Of a DNA stretch of 64,000 nt, positions 34,456-46,866 are shown piece by piece. The stretch is from positions 45,612,760-45,676,759 of the forward strand of contig OX344762.1 of NCBI GenBank assembly GCA_947034895.1, read 5' to 3'. Origin of the DNA: Rhytidiadelphus loreus (taxonomy: Eukaryota > Streptophyta > Bryopsida > Hypnales > Hylocomiaceae). The notes under the pieces are model-generated. The model saw nothing but the letters and a program-made list of their open reading frames with translations. It did no database searches and was not told where the DNA came from. How positions within the stretch are numbered: the first letter of the stretch is position 1; each line of letters starts with the position of its first letter. A program made the position numbers and the translations under genes.

Positions 34456-36547
34456 TGTGTTTTCATTTGGAACTTCTAGAGCCTACTAACCAAGATTGTG
34501 CTTTATTGCTTCTAGTTTTTTTTACTACTACTTCTCTTTGTTTGATTTGCCTCAAAATTTTATATATTTTGTTTATCTTTTACAACTTTGAAAATATGTT
34601 GTTAATTTTAAATTTTTGTGAAGAATTGACTATGTGGTGAAGGGACTTACTAAGGAATGGATCTTTTTGTCCTAGATTTTATGTCACATTACAATCAAAG
34701 CATCCAAAGCTAATAACCAAAGTTAATCTTTCTATTTTTAATTTGTCTAGTAGCAAAAAGGAGGTTGAAGAGCACTACACTACATTGCAAGATCATAGTT
34801 CTAAAAGTCCATATGAGCACTAAAATTGGTGTTCCATGGGTCTTTGGAATTATTCTTGCATTTTAGGGTGGTGTCTTTAGAATCCTATCTTTTACTAGTG
34901 GCATGTATCCCTACCCTATGAGCTATTACCAATTCAAGTGTCTAGTTCATAATTGGTTACCTTATTACATTTAAGCCTATAATAAGTCTAATTAGATTTA
35001 ACCTTATAATGCCCAAATTTTATAATTTATGCATAATTATAAACTTATACCATTTACAAATATGTAATTTACCTCAATTTCATTAAATTAGTTATGAATA
35101 AAGTTTCCTTAATAAAATTTAGTGATAATTGTATATTTTGAATGAACGTGAAGTTACTTGAACATAATACCATCCAAAATTTGTAGTTTTATCATCTAAA
35201 ATATAGACTTTGGGACCCTTATTTATTGCTTAATCCCTAAAGCCCAATTTGTCTCCTAGGGTCCAACATGGATTTCAAACAATTTCTCATCAATTCAATT
35301 TTTGGTGAAAATTTTGAAATTTCCTCATAAAATAGAATACTAATTAGCCCTATGTAAATGTAATTTTTAATTCAATTGGTAATTGGAAAAAAAAATTATA
35401 CCACAAAATTGAAATTGAGTCCCCAATTGAACTTGGCAAGCAAAACAAAATCTTTAAAAACTTGAAATAAAAAGTTTAAAAACTTGTTTCTCATAGAATG
35501 TATGTTTTTTATACATGGAATTAAAGCTTTGGTTTGTTCCATTTGGATTTGTGATGTGAAAGTTATGGAGCATCTTGTTTTGTAGGCAACTAGAGCCAAT
35601 CATTTTGAAAAAAAAATGTATAGGATTTAATTTTCAACTCAATTTTTACATTTTTTCTACAAGATTAACTTTGATTTTTAGATTAATCTCATGATTAGGA
35701 TTAGTGCAATTTAATTCCATCTTAGAGTTATTGATGAATTCGTTTTTCCCTCTATCATCGCTCTATCACAAACCTTCTTCTACTTAATATTTTTTTAAAG
35801 AACAAAAGTCAAGTTATTTTTTTAACTTTTGTTTTTTCCGTATTCACAAATCAATTATTCATTATAAATTTTTTTAAATTAAAAACCTGTAGTGCATAAT
35901 TTATAAGTTAAGAAGATTTAAAGTCTCATAAACTAGTTTACCATAGTGCCAAAAAAACATGATTTCTTTGCTTCTAAACACATTTATCTTGCAATCTATG
36001 GAATCAAAGTACTTGAAATTCTTACCACACATTCTCATACTAATCTATTGCAAGATCCTATGGTTAAATATGCAAAAAAATAATATTTAAATTTTCTGTT
36101 CTTTGCACTAGAAATAGCAATATTGAGTCATTTTTTACCAAAAAAAAATAGGCCTTCAGATTTTGGAGATTAAATTACTCCTTCAGAAGTTTTGAACATA
36201 TACACTCCAGTTCTAAATTTGATCAAACTTACTCATTCAATTTTCAATTTTTTCTAGGTATATTTTAAACAACTTATGAACCTTTGTCTAAGATTTTTTC
36301 CTCACACTGATAGCAACAATTGCAAAAAGTAAATATACTACTTGTTACATCTTACTGTTGTGAGCACTATCATTTTCTTCTCTGATTCTTTAAGATAGAA
36401 AATGAATAAATATGACCAATATTTAGATCTGTAAAATGATTGTTACATAGGAAGGTGAAATATAGAATAATTTTGCAAGTGGAATAATTTTTTAAGTACA
36501 TGAACTCCTTGATTTGCAAGGCGGTTTGCTAAATTAAGTCATTATGT
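34456..36547. other. AT-rich spacer with a degenerate family C fragment
   Basis: No gene recognised. Around 35,930-36,100 the minus strand resembles family C: the words for 'ACCATAGGATCTT', 'TAGTATGAGAATGTGTGG' and 'GATTGCAAGATAAATG' occur in the same order as at 18,830-18,910. A lone TTAATCCCTAAAGCCC terminus lies at about 35,231. Confidence 0.4.
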
Positions 36548-36765
36548 ATTTTGAGGGGCTTTTGAGAGACTGCAAGTTCCCTACAATTCTTCGACTGTGG
36601 GAATGTCATTGAACCAACAATCCGACGTGGCATAAAGGCTACCACATTGGATAATATTAATGAATTAATTTTTAAATAATTTTTAAATATTTAAATATTT
36701 ATTTATTTTTATTGTTAAATAATTTGACTGTCTGGTGGTGGTTTACAATCTCTTAGAGACCTCAA
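36548..36765. mobile_element. MITE family N, copy 1
   Basis: Imperfect inverted ends TTTTGAGGGGCTTTTGAGAG and the inverse of GATTTGAGGTCTCTAAGAGA surround an A/T-only core. A related left end and core occur at 51,897-52,050. No target duplication is clear. Confidence 0.45.
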
Positions 36766-37291
36766 ATCTCACCATATGGGCAATATCATGTTCGAATCAT
36801 GAATTGTTTGAAGCAGAAAAGTTGAAGCTTCAACTACACATTATAAATCTTTCACTAGTTTACGATTTCTCACTGGAAATGAGCACTAGTACATCAACAC
36901 ATTGGTTTTTCATCTTGTCTTTGTATTGCGTGAAGATTTTGTGAAGGTATCTTAGAATTATATTCTTCATGAGCAACTTGTATGCATGTTGTTGTGAGCA
37001 ACTTGTAAGTAGGTTGTTGTGAGCAACTTGCCTAATTTGGGGCCTAATTGAAGCTGACTATTTCATAAATTGTGTCTTTGTGTAACTAAAACTATTATTG
37101 TAACATATTAACTATGTCATGGCAGTATATGGCAATTACTGCCACTTCATGGTGCATAGTGACAAACTATCACTATGCACCAAAACAAAATTCTCCTATT
37201 TTTTTATTTAAATTTATTAACCCCCACCTCCTTATTTGATTTTTTTTTTAAATTCAAAATTTTAATTTTGCCCCATATCCCCCTCCTATTT

Positions 37292-37483
37292 CACTAGTAG
37301 AAAACACAGGAATTTTGACAGATTTCTGTTGATTTGGTCGCGTTGTCTCAGTCACTGTTTTGTTGATTTCAACAAAAATCTGTAATTTTCAACACATTTT
37401 TGTTGGAATCAACAAAACAGTGACCAAGACAACACGACCAAATCAACAAAAATCTGTCAAAATTTCTGTGTTTTCTACTAGTG
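37292..37483. mobile_element. CACTA-type palindromic MITE (192 bp)
   Basis: Termini CACTAGTAGAAAACACAG and its inverse, flanked by TTT on both sides (37,289-37,291 and 37,484-37,486). Pairing continues inward almost to the centre (GACAGATTT, GTTGATTTGGTCG), so the whole element is a foldback. Non-coding. Confidence 0.85.
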
Positions 37484-37486
37484 TTT

Positions 37487-40400
37487 GTAATTGTGAGGGG
37501 AGTGAAGGAGCTGCAAACAATATGGGATATCCCGTATATGTACCCCGCTTGTATTCATATCTGTATATGTACTCCACCTATATTTGTACCCCTATATTTG
37601 TACCCGTATTTGTTTTCTGTATCCATATTGTATTCCAAATCGACGACCCAAGTCAATGCTGAATGGACGGCTCAGATTAAATCTCACAAGATCAACAGCT
37701 TGTGATTTTTTGAGAAATCAACGGCAATTTCAAGGGTCAACATGTTTTTTTTAAAACAATCAACGGCCTGTAAATTTTTTGAAAGAGGGGGGGGGAACTA
37801 ATGCAAGAGGGGGTGGCAGACATAATACCATAGATAGTAACATACTAACTATTTCATAAATCATGTCTTCATATAACTAAATTTGAAGTAGTGGACAATC
37901 ATTTATGGACATTTTAAAAAAAAAATCTTTTATTGTCCATGCAATTTACCACATTTTTGGAATAATCTTTTTTGGGACCCTAGTCATTGAACCTTTGCAA
38001 GAAATCTTTCATTGTTGTTATTGTAGGACAAATGGGAAGTTTTTTGAAAACTTTTTAACAATGAATAATCAAAAGACCCTTATAGAGAGTGATTTTTTGT
38101 AGAACCAATTTATTGATATAAGGATAAAATTACAAAGTATGAAGCAATGTGCATTTAGAAGATTCCAAGCTAAGGTATATAGTAGATCTATGCCAATCAC
38201 TACCTTGGAAGTTGTTGAAAATCCATTTGGTTACAGGATCTTAAATAAAAGAAAAAAACAAAAGGGATTCTCAAATTTTGCTCATTCAAGTGATGAAGAT
38301 CCATGGAAAGTGTTAAAAACATTTTATTCTAATAGGAAAGTTATTTCCAAATTCTTTATGTTTGTAACATTCTTAAACATTTGGACAATGACTAGCCTTG
38401 AATTTCCCATGAATTGAGCCTCCCTTCACTATATAAGATCTTGAATTTAAGTTTGTCCATGAATCACAAACCATTGTATAAGGAATAATTTCTTGTATTG
38501 AAACATTGTAAAAAGTCCCGTACATCCTTATTCAAAAATGTTATGTTAGTATTTCACTACTTTCTTTTGGTGTTGTTATTCCTTTTAATGATGCAGTGCT
38601 TTCAGTAATATGCTTTCAATGATGCATTGCTTTCAAGAAACCATTCATTGCAAATTTTTCTAATTTTTAACATAATGAAGATGAAAATTCTTAAGATAGC
38701 TTCAACAACCATATTTAGAGAGTGGTGAAGCATCACAGTATATAGAAGAAGGTTACATACTCAACGGTGATTCTAATTTTATTAACCCATGTTGAACATT
38801 AATCTAAAAGTAAAACTCAGTTTTAGGATTGTAAATGAAAAGTAAATAGAAACTCTTGAATTTTTGAAGTGGTAAAGTTACACAAAAGTGCTAAAACTTT
38901 ATCTTTTGTGAAAAAAATTCAATGAATCTTTTGTTAACCTCATACTTCACTAACTTTTTTTCATTGTTGCTTATGTGATTTGCTTTCAGTGTTGAAAAAT
39001 TGTCTCCAACAAACCTTTGATTGTCTTTGATCATATTTTACATCTATTATTTGAGAATTCATCATTAAATTATTATTCTAAGCTATATTTTATAATACAT
39101 CTTTACAAATTTGGAAATTTGAATTATTTCCAATCCTTACGGGATAAATAATGATATGTCAAATTAGAAAATAATTTATATAATATAAACTTAATTCAAT
39201 GATTAGGATGGTAGATTAATCTCTAAATGTCCTTATATTCCAAAATTGAATGTATCAAATTTTAACATGATTTTGATTTTAAAACTAACACATTTATATT
39301 TGCTTGAACTAATAAAACTAGGTTTGAGATTAATATTTATGACTGGTTGTTTCTCATTGCTTTTCATTGAAAATAATCAAACATGATTCTAATATATGTT
39401 GTAGTTATTACATAACGTCACAGTAATTTTATTTTTTCCAACAATAAATCTAAAAATGCATTGCTAATGGTAATATTAGTTCTAAAATTTAGTGACCCTA
39501 AAGCTAAATTGAACATGATAGTGGAAATTTGACATGAAGGTCATATTAAAAGCACTTGAAGTTTGAACATCAAATTATTGCTAAAAAAATTTTGGCACTA
39601 TTTTTCATTCCTAGATTTAGTTGTAGAAGAAATTTTGATGATTTGAATTTGTTTTTAATACACTTTATTTGAAAAAAAACTACATATAAAATATGACATT
39701 TTCTATTTTAAAAAAACCATTTAATTTTTTTCTGTTTTCATAGAAAACTTATGGGTTTATATAGTAAAAATGAAAAAATAATACAACAATTGAAGGCCAA
39801 TTTATAAATGAGGTCCTACTTGACTACTTGGTCATAGAATAGGTCCTTTAATTCTTAAGGTCCGTTAAAGTTCCAAGTTTGTTAGCTTTGTGTAATCTCC
39901 ATTTTTTGCATGATTTTTGAAATTTTTATCACAGATGTGGTTTCTCATAAGCTTAGTGGGTATATATGTATAAATTTTCCACACGTTTGAAAAATTATAG
40001 GATTTAGTTTGGAATTTTAGAGAGAAGGATCAACACCTATATGATATTGTTCATTGACTTTTAGCAACTCAATTGGGGAAGGGTAGCAAAAAGAGTTGCA
40101 GGGGATAAGAAGCCTCCTATAGATGTATCAAGCTATATAGGCCATGTGCTTGCAACCCAAGTTTGTCAAAGAAGAGTACTTAGAGGCTAGCTTAGAGGTT
40201 GGGAATTGGGTCAGGCACTTATGGGGATCAAAGCCAAAACTATCGGTGCTTGGAACTTTTAGGAGTGGCAAAGAGCAACTCAAGACTACCAAATTCAACA
40301 TTTCTTTCCTCAATTTCATTGACAAATGTTAGAAGATTGCATTCTGCATACTTGATTGACAAAAATTTAGGAGAAAAAAAAATTTAATTTTCCACTAACA

Positions 40401-42049
40401 ATGATAATTTCAAGTAGAAGCTTACCAAACGTTTTCACAAAAAATCAATTAGGTGACCACAAAGAATTTGTGTATACAATTTGCACTCTCTACTCTAAGT
40501 AACAACTAGAAAAAGTAGCTACATTTTCTAAATGCATTGAACATACTCATAATTTCCTAAACTAAGAGCAAACCAATTTTTTTCCCATTTAATGCTCTAT
40601 AAGGTGTTATAAGGAAAATTCTAGCAAACTTTCGTTGGTTCTTCATCAATTGCTCATTAACGAGGTAGATATTGCAAGACAGTGCAAAGAATTTAAACTA
40701 TAAGTGAAATAATCCACAAATTTCTTCATTGACATTGACTTAGGTGTGTAAGACTTATAGAGGTTAGTTACTAAATTTTCCATTTTGTATTGGAGTCTCT
40801 TCGTTGTAGTGGAGTTGTAGCTATACATTTTTACTATAGCCACAAAAATGCCTAGAGGAAAGAATTATGCATTCTCCATATACACACTTTGATTTTTATT
40901 GAAATTATTTTCTTTTTTATTGTAACATAGACTCATTTTTCACTTTTTCATGTAGCATGGGATGGCATTTTGGTGCAACGTAATTAAAGATTGCTTGTTC
41001 AATTTGCAGCTACATCCACTAATTTACTTTCTACAAGTCCACCTTCTCCACCTAAAACAAATGTAGTTTTAGACTACTCAACAGACCATTCCAAGTGATG
41101 CATATTCCTATTTTTGATCTTCACAATAATCACTATACAAATTCACAAAATATTGGTTATTTCAATGACAATTATTTGGACAACCAATAATACTAGGAAG
41201 AAGGTTGCTCTTCAAGTTGTGAAGACTTAGAAGAAGATGATTTTGATGAGCACCTTTTTCCAACCTTGATTTCTGGGGAGTTGGGAAGAATTTGTATGGC
41301 CACCAGAGTTTCTACATGACCCCACACAACAAGACCAAATACTTAGATCAACGCATAGATTCCAAAAATTAACACCTTTCATCATTGAAGGACATGAGGC
41401 TTGTCACAACGTTGCTTCTAACAGCATATATTGCCTTCAATACTAGGGTAGAGAGTAGGTTGGTAGAGGAGCACTAGTATAGGAGTGGATCAATAAATCA
41501 ATGACGATATATATAGGAAGAAGAATGGAAATAAGAAGGCCCCCCAATGGGAATGTTGGGAACGCTTTGGGAGTATTGACAGTTTAAAAGCTAATGTCCC
41601 TCCTCCATTTTCATCCCTTACTAGACGAAAAAAAGATTTGGGATGGAACTCCTCTAGGGTTGAGGGATACAAAGATTTGAAGTATAACATCTTGGAGAAG
41701 TCAAATGGAGAGGGGTTGCCTTGGGTCAATTGGGTGATGAAAATGTCCATGGTCGCGGGCTTCAAATCTTGCTTTAATAGTGATTAAAGGCACTACTTTA
41801 CACATATCCATGGAATTCAATAGTGGAAGTAAGTTAGAGATTGAGCATTCTATAGAATATTTTAATGAAGATGAAGGCAATGGTGTTGATGATGACAATA
41901 TTATTAGAAATGTCAATTATATTAAATATTTATTCTATAATAATATATGTAATGAAAAATGCATTGCATATGACCTTGAGCCCCAAAAATTCTTGGAGTC
42001 ATCAAAGTCAACTATCTTCTAGACCTATTTTCTAAACTTCAAAAACTTA
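37487..42049. other. AT-rich spacer, no gene recognised
   Basis: Short plus frames at 37,360-37,705 and 38,139-38,417 and overlapping plus frames at 40,144-40,387 show no domain I recognise. The last reads KEEYLEASLEVGNWVRHLWG and may be a transposon-gene fragment. Plus-strand sequence 41,490-42,022 is partly open and lies just upstream of piggyBac relic 2, so it may be the N-terminal part of that relic, but no piggyBac motif is visible there. Confidence 0.3.
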
Positions 42050-43030
42050 CTTGAAATATTTTGGTAAGTGTGGATTTTACAAGACAAATGGGTATGCCAT
42101 AACAATGAATGCAGATGGTAGAGCTCATGGCGAGCCAAATTGGGTTCTTCTAATGTTGGCGGATTTGTAGGTATTATTGTTTTCATTTTGTACATGGGTG
42201 CAAAATTGGCCCACAATGTATATTGCATTTGTTGGAACCAAATGAAGGAAATTAAATGAACACGTAGTAGCAATCGAGGTAACAATAGACAATTTTTTCT
42301 TGAGTATTGTTTTATTCAAGGATTTATTGGATAGAAGAATATGTGCAACTTGGACAATGAGGCGTAATTAGGTTGGCTTCCTAGATGTATACTAAAGACT
42401 TCTAGAAACTAATTCTGGAGACACTAGAGTGGCACATGTATGTTTTAAGAAAAATTTGTGCTATTTTATGGGAAGTTAAGAAACCAATTCTTATCACATC
42501 AATGCTCACAAAATCCATTCAATTTTCATGGGAGTTTCTAGAAGCATTGGTTCTCAAAGTGAGCCATTCAAACTTTGATGATGCATTTAGATTGTAACAT
42601 AAATATGCATGACGTCAATGTTGTAGACCAATTGCAAGCCTCTTACATATGTCAAACTTTGTCCCACAAATAGTTACACCGGGTCTTTTTTTTTCTTCAT
42701 TGACACAACCATTGTCAATATGTAAGTCATTTGCATTGATAAGTGAGTGAAAATTTATCTTCCCTAGTGTCAAATGTCTCACTCGCAATTCTGAATACAA
42801 TCATACAATACATTAATGGAAAATTGGTGGAATAAAAGGCCTATGCATACTTGTGAGGAACCCAATTGCACTTGTGTTTGTTATTCAACATTTAGTAATG
42901 TACAGAAGACATGTGTTGTTTGTAACAATTGGTTAACTTCCTTGATAAGGCATTTTGTCCCACTTGTGACAATAAATTCATGTTTTTATAGGCAAAAAGA
43001 CCACTTCCAAAGATTTCATGAAAATTTGTA
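42050..43030 (+). pseudogene. Decayed piggyBac-type transposase, relic 2
   Basis: Near 42,282 the plus strand reads VTIDNFFLSIVLFKDLLDRR, then ICATWTMRRN, then a stop, then VG. This is the piggyBac block around the second catalytic Asp. Downstream, after frame changes, VLRKICAILWEVKKPILITS fits the third-Asp block weakly. The end of the relic (42,816-43,031) is a cysteine-rich frame containing CEEPNCTCVC and CVVCNN and ending FQRFHENL. The position suits the C-terminal zinc-binding domain of piggyBac proteins. The first-Asp block was not found. Clearly non-functional and more decayed than relic 1. Confidence 0.6.
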
Positions 43031-43843
43031 GTGAGAAAGTGTTCATAATATGAGTTTCATTTTGATACTCATATTTTCCCAGTACTTGTCACATAATTTT
43101 AATGTTGTTGGGAGAGATGTGGTTGAACATTTGAATACAATCTCAAAGCATTTATAATTTTCTATGGATTTTACTTGCGACCATGAAGCTTTGTCTCAGG
43201 TTAACAACAATATTAGTTCATTGATAGTGGATAGTGAAGAAATTAAACACAAAAAACATTGAACAATTGATATGCAAGCAAAATTTATAAAAAAATTAAA
43301 ATTAAAATTGGACCCTTTCATCCTATTAGTTGGACCCCTCTTCCAACCAAGCCCTAACCATGTTGTGCAATGCGAATGTAGATGTAGATAGGACTTAGAA
43401 ACTTGGATTCAAAAATTGTAGTTGATGCAAGAGTTAGTGCCATAGTCTTTGTTCAAGGGACACAACCAATAAATTATGGAATTCTAATGTCTTCAAGGTA
43501 AGGGATACAATCCGTTTTCATAGTAGGGAGGGATTTTGTAATTTCATGCAATTCCAATGACATAGGAATATGGCATGCTATTGATGTTCAACCATGTCAT
43601 GCACACTAATGGAGGATGGGTGGCATGTGGGCAGTAAATTACCGCAAAGGACATGCATTACAACATTGAGGAGAATCACCGGTTAGCTCATTGTTAGCTA
43701 GTGGAATTGGGAAAAAAAACTTGTTTGCAATTTGAAAACATTGGAAAAAACATGATGAAAAAATCTATAAAAAAATCTATTTGAAGTTTTAAAAGAAATT
43801 AAAAAATAGACTTGGTACTTAAAAAATTGGTTCATTATGGGAA

Positions 43844-44590
43844 TTAATCCATAAATGCTTGAGGCATCAAATTCTGGTATCAACAAAACTTTGAAGGTAA
43901 ATAAAGCCTTATCAAGTTACTATTTTTAGTAGTTTATTTTTTTCAATATTTTTTGGAAGTCTAATTTTAACATCAAAAATTTGACTTTGAAAATGAAAGA
44001 TTATAATTTTTCTATTGAAGATTTTGTGCATGGGTGTTCAAATGATTTTCTAGTGTTGAAAGCATTTGGAAATGAGTCTCAAATACACTAGATCTCAAAG
44101 AAGGAATCGCATTTGAAATTCATTTAAAAAAATTGTAGAGTAGATTTTGAGAAGTTGTAAATTGATTGTAATTATGCATGTTATGTCCTTTAGGCTTGAT
44201 ATGTGAAAAGTGGATTGAACCACTTTCATAGTTTTTACATGTTCATGATCAAATATTATAATCTTCTCTATGAAACACACTTTTTGACTTGGGACATGCA
44301 ACACAACTTAAAGCCCAAATCAGGGCTCAATAATGGCCTCATGAAGCTGTTAACATTTGGTTTAAATTTCAACTCTTGCGTAGAGGAATGACTTTAAAAT
44401 TACTTGTAAAGAGAAGGGACCTTCTCTCTACCTGTTTCACTAGTTTTACATGGTCCTTTGTTTTCTTTTTCTTGCTCTTATCTCTTTAGTGTCCAACCTA
44501 ATGGCTTGGTTGTCTTTGTATTGTTTTTTTTTAAGCAATAGCTCTACCTTTTGTTCAAAAAAAATAAAAAACAAAACAAAACAAAACAAA

Positions 44591-44632
<42 letters not shown>

Positions 44633-44775
44633 GTTGTGTTTTCTTTTCCCATGTGATCTCTAACATCTCTAGTTTGAATTTGTACAATTACAATTTCAAA
44701 AAAATTGATAAATTTTATCAAAATCATATTGAATTTTTGTTGAATTTAAAGCAAATTCCAAGAAACTCAAAAAAA
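43844..44775. mobile_element. TTAA element family D, copy 2 (right end lost, insertion inside)
   Basis: Starts TTAATCCATAAATGCTTGAGG. The left ~430 bp and the last ~140 bp (from GTTGTGTTTTCTTTTCCCAT, about 44,632) align with D1. The right terminus has been replaced by AAAAATAATAAT. The middle, about 44,275-44,627, is foreign and ends in A-rich and (AT)n sequence. Confidence 0.7.
44275..44632 (+). mobile_element. Probable LINE 3' fragment with A-rich tail and (AT)19
   Basis: Sequence absent from D1 ends in CAAAAAAAATAAAAAACAAAAC repeats and then an (AT)n run at 44,594-44,632. The preceding words TTTGTATTG, TTTTTTTAAGC and CTCTACC look like the 3' end of plant non-LTR elements. No reverse-transcriptase frame is left. 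Confidence 0.4.
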
Positions 44776-44813
44776 TAATAATAGTCTTCCGCTAAGTTGG
44801 AGGCCTTTGATTA

Positions 44814-45004
44814 GAGCATCCCCACCAATCTGTTCTGTAGCCCTAAAAATTTAGGGAGAGGACCTCAGATGGGGATGGGGATACAGAAGCTTGCGCGCAC
44901 CGGTCTCGAAACAAGACCTCGTGAGGTCTCATCCCTATAAAGTCAAGGTTGACTAGTTTGAGGTCCCAAGTTTGGGGATAGAGAACACGTTGGTGGGGAT
45001 GCTC
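44814..45004. mobile_element. Tourist/Harbinger-type MITE (191 bp, TTA duplication)
   Basis: Terminal inverted repeats GAGCATCCCCACCAA and its inverse, with TTA on both sides (44,811-44,813 and 45,005-45,007). The TWA target and the GAGCATC-type end are typical of PIF/Harbinger-derived plant MITEs. It is GC-richer than its surroundings and carries ACCGGTCTCG and GACCTCGTGAGGTC. Confidence 0.85.
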
Positions 45005-45007
45005 TTA

Positions 45008-45310
45008 GGATTCTACTGTCTCGGCTTCTGGTCTTTCCTGGAGGACATCCCTTTGCTCCTCTCTGCTTGTTCTTTAGGGATTTCACTCTTTGGCGACTTG
45101 TAGCTTTGATCCGGTCTTTCTTGCCTTCAAAAGAAAAAAAAAAAAAAAAAAAGTAGAAGAAAGGGATTTGGTTATTTAGTCTGGAGCTTATGTGCTTTTT
45201 ATTTTGGTTGTAGAAAATGAAAAACTTGTCACCGAGGTTTTCTCCTCTAATTTTGTGTTCTTATTATCAATGGAAATTGTCCATGTGTTTTAAGAAAAAA
45301 AAAAACTCAA
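45008..45310 (+). mobile_element. Two short retroelement 3' ends with poly(A) tails
   Basis: Two consecutive segments each end in an A run: 45,008-45,152 (GCCTTCAAAAG then about 19 A) and 45,153-45,310 (ATCAATGGAAATTGTCCATG then TTTTAAGAAAAAAAAAAA). The layout resembles truncated non-LTR retrotransposon or retrocopy tails inserted next to each other. No coding sequence is recognisable. Confidence 0.4.
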
Positions 45311-45734
45311 AAAAACCTCCCAAACACTGATCGAGTATGAGAGCCAGTATATACTTGGGGCCGGATTGAAGGCTGGCCGGAACTCTTCAAGTTTGAACCA
45401 ATAGGATCACTCAATTTCTCCAAATCCGGCCCAAGAGCTTTATATTAGGACCAGATTGATACCACCACTCATCCTATGTGTCGGCTTAGGTGGCATAGTT
45501 TTGGCGCCAAACCATCTGGCCCCAAGGGAGCAATCGGGCCGAGGTTTTTGGTGGCCCAATTTCCCATCTAGGGCCGGATTGGGGCCGGATTGGGCTCCTC
45601 CATTGGATCGGACAAATCTCCACCGTCTACCATGCAAGTTTTTTTTTTTTTTTTTCTATTACATTTTTTATTAATTGTGAGCTCATTTTTTATTAATTGA
45701 GTCATGTTGTCATACAGATGTTGTGTTACAAGAT

Positions 45735-45829
45735 GTTAATACTGAATTTTATTGTTAACACTGAATTTTATTGTTAATACTGAATTTTATTGTTAATACT
45801 GAATTTTATTGTTAATACTGAATTTTATT
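45735..45829. repeat. 19-bp tandem repeat, five units
   Basis: GTTAATACTGAATTTTATT five times, the second unit with one substitution (GTTAACACTG). It lies inside element P. Confidence 0.95.
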
Positions 45830-46646
45830 ATTATTAACCATTGCAATTGTAACAATAATGTCTTTGCAATTGTTTTAGCATGAGATATTAATAATTAATT
45901 TTTTTGGTGTAGACACAAATTACATACTATGTTATAGACACTAATTTTGATAAATTACATGCTTAATAAGTAAATTTTTGATACGGACACAAATCTATAA
46001 ATGAAAGTCATTGATGAAGTTATGCCAAAAACTTTGACATCTACAAGATAATGTGTGTTTTTATCAATTTTGATGACAAATACTTGAAAAAAGAATATGG
46101 TAAGGAAAAATTATACTACTAGAAATAACATGTATGGTAAAACCTTATTTACATTTATCATTGAATTCATTCAAGTTTTCATAGTAAAAAATTTCATGCT
46201 TTTCTTTAAAATAAACTAAGAATATAGATTTGAAAAAGAGATAAAAAAAAAATTACATGTTTTCTTGAATTGTAGGTTTAATAAATGACAACTATGATGG
46301 GGCTACAAATCTTTTTTCAATATCAAATCTAGTTTTAGTGTAAAAAAAAAAAGGGTTCAAAAGAAGTCAAAGAACTTCCTTCAAATAGAAAAAATAGGAA
46401 GAGAGTGGAAAAGGTTAAAAAAAGTAAAGAACTCTCTCTTCCATTTTAAAATGGGTAAAGTAGGAATAAAAAGGAAAAGTCTAAAGAATTCTGAAAACTT
46501 TTTTTCCTATATTTGAAATAGAAGAAATAGAAGAAAAAAACTTCTTTTTTTCTAAAGTATAAAAAATAATAAGAGAAAGGAAAAGATGCATGTCTTAGAT
46601 TTTTTTAATTAAGCATTCCAAAAATCTAAGAGCACATTAATCAAGA

Positions 46647-46780
46647 ATTCGGCCTTAGAATTGGGCCTCAACACTTTACATTACCTAGGGCCGGAGTGAT
46701 GAATTGGAATTCGGCCCTAGAATTCAACCTCAACCCTTTACATTATCTGGGGTCAGAGTGATGATTTTGGGCCGGATTGG
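46647..46780. repeat. ~70-bp direct duplication
   Basis: Two units containing AATTCGGCC, TAGAATT, CCTCAAC, CTTTACATTA and AGAGTGATGA-type words in the same order. They precede the right arm of element P. Confidence 0.75.
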
Positions 46781-46866
46781 AGGCAAATCGGGCTAGCCTT
46801 CCATCCGGCCCCAAGCCGTATATATACCGGCCCTCAAGGTAGAATCCCCAAAAGTTTGCTCTTAGA

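Larger units (their letters stand above)
45337..46830. mobile_element. Terminal-inverted-repeat element P (~1.5 kb)
   Basis: The left arm, 45,337-45,385, contains TTGGGGCCGGATTGAAGGCT. The right arm, 46,785-46,830, read inverted, contains TTGGGGCCGGATGGAAGGCT, and both begin GAGRGCC near TATATA. The arms are GC-rich and the core is very AT-rich and non-coding. No target duplication was found. A separate weak inverted pair (TAAGAGCA at 46,626, TGCTCTTA at 46,858) suggests that the right part may overlap another element. Confidence 0.6.
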
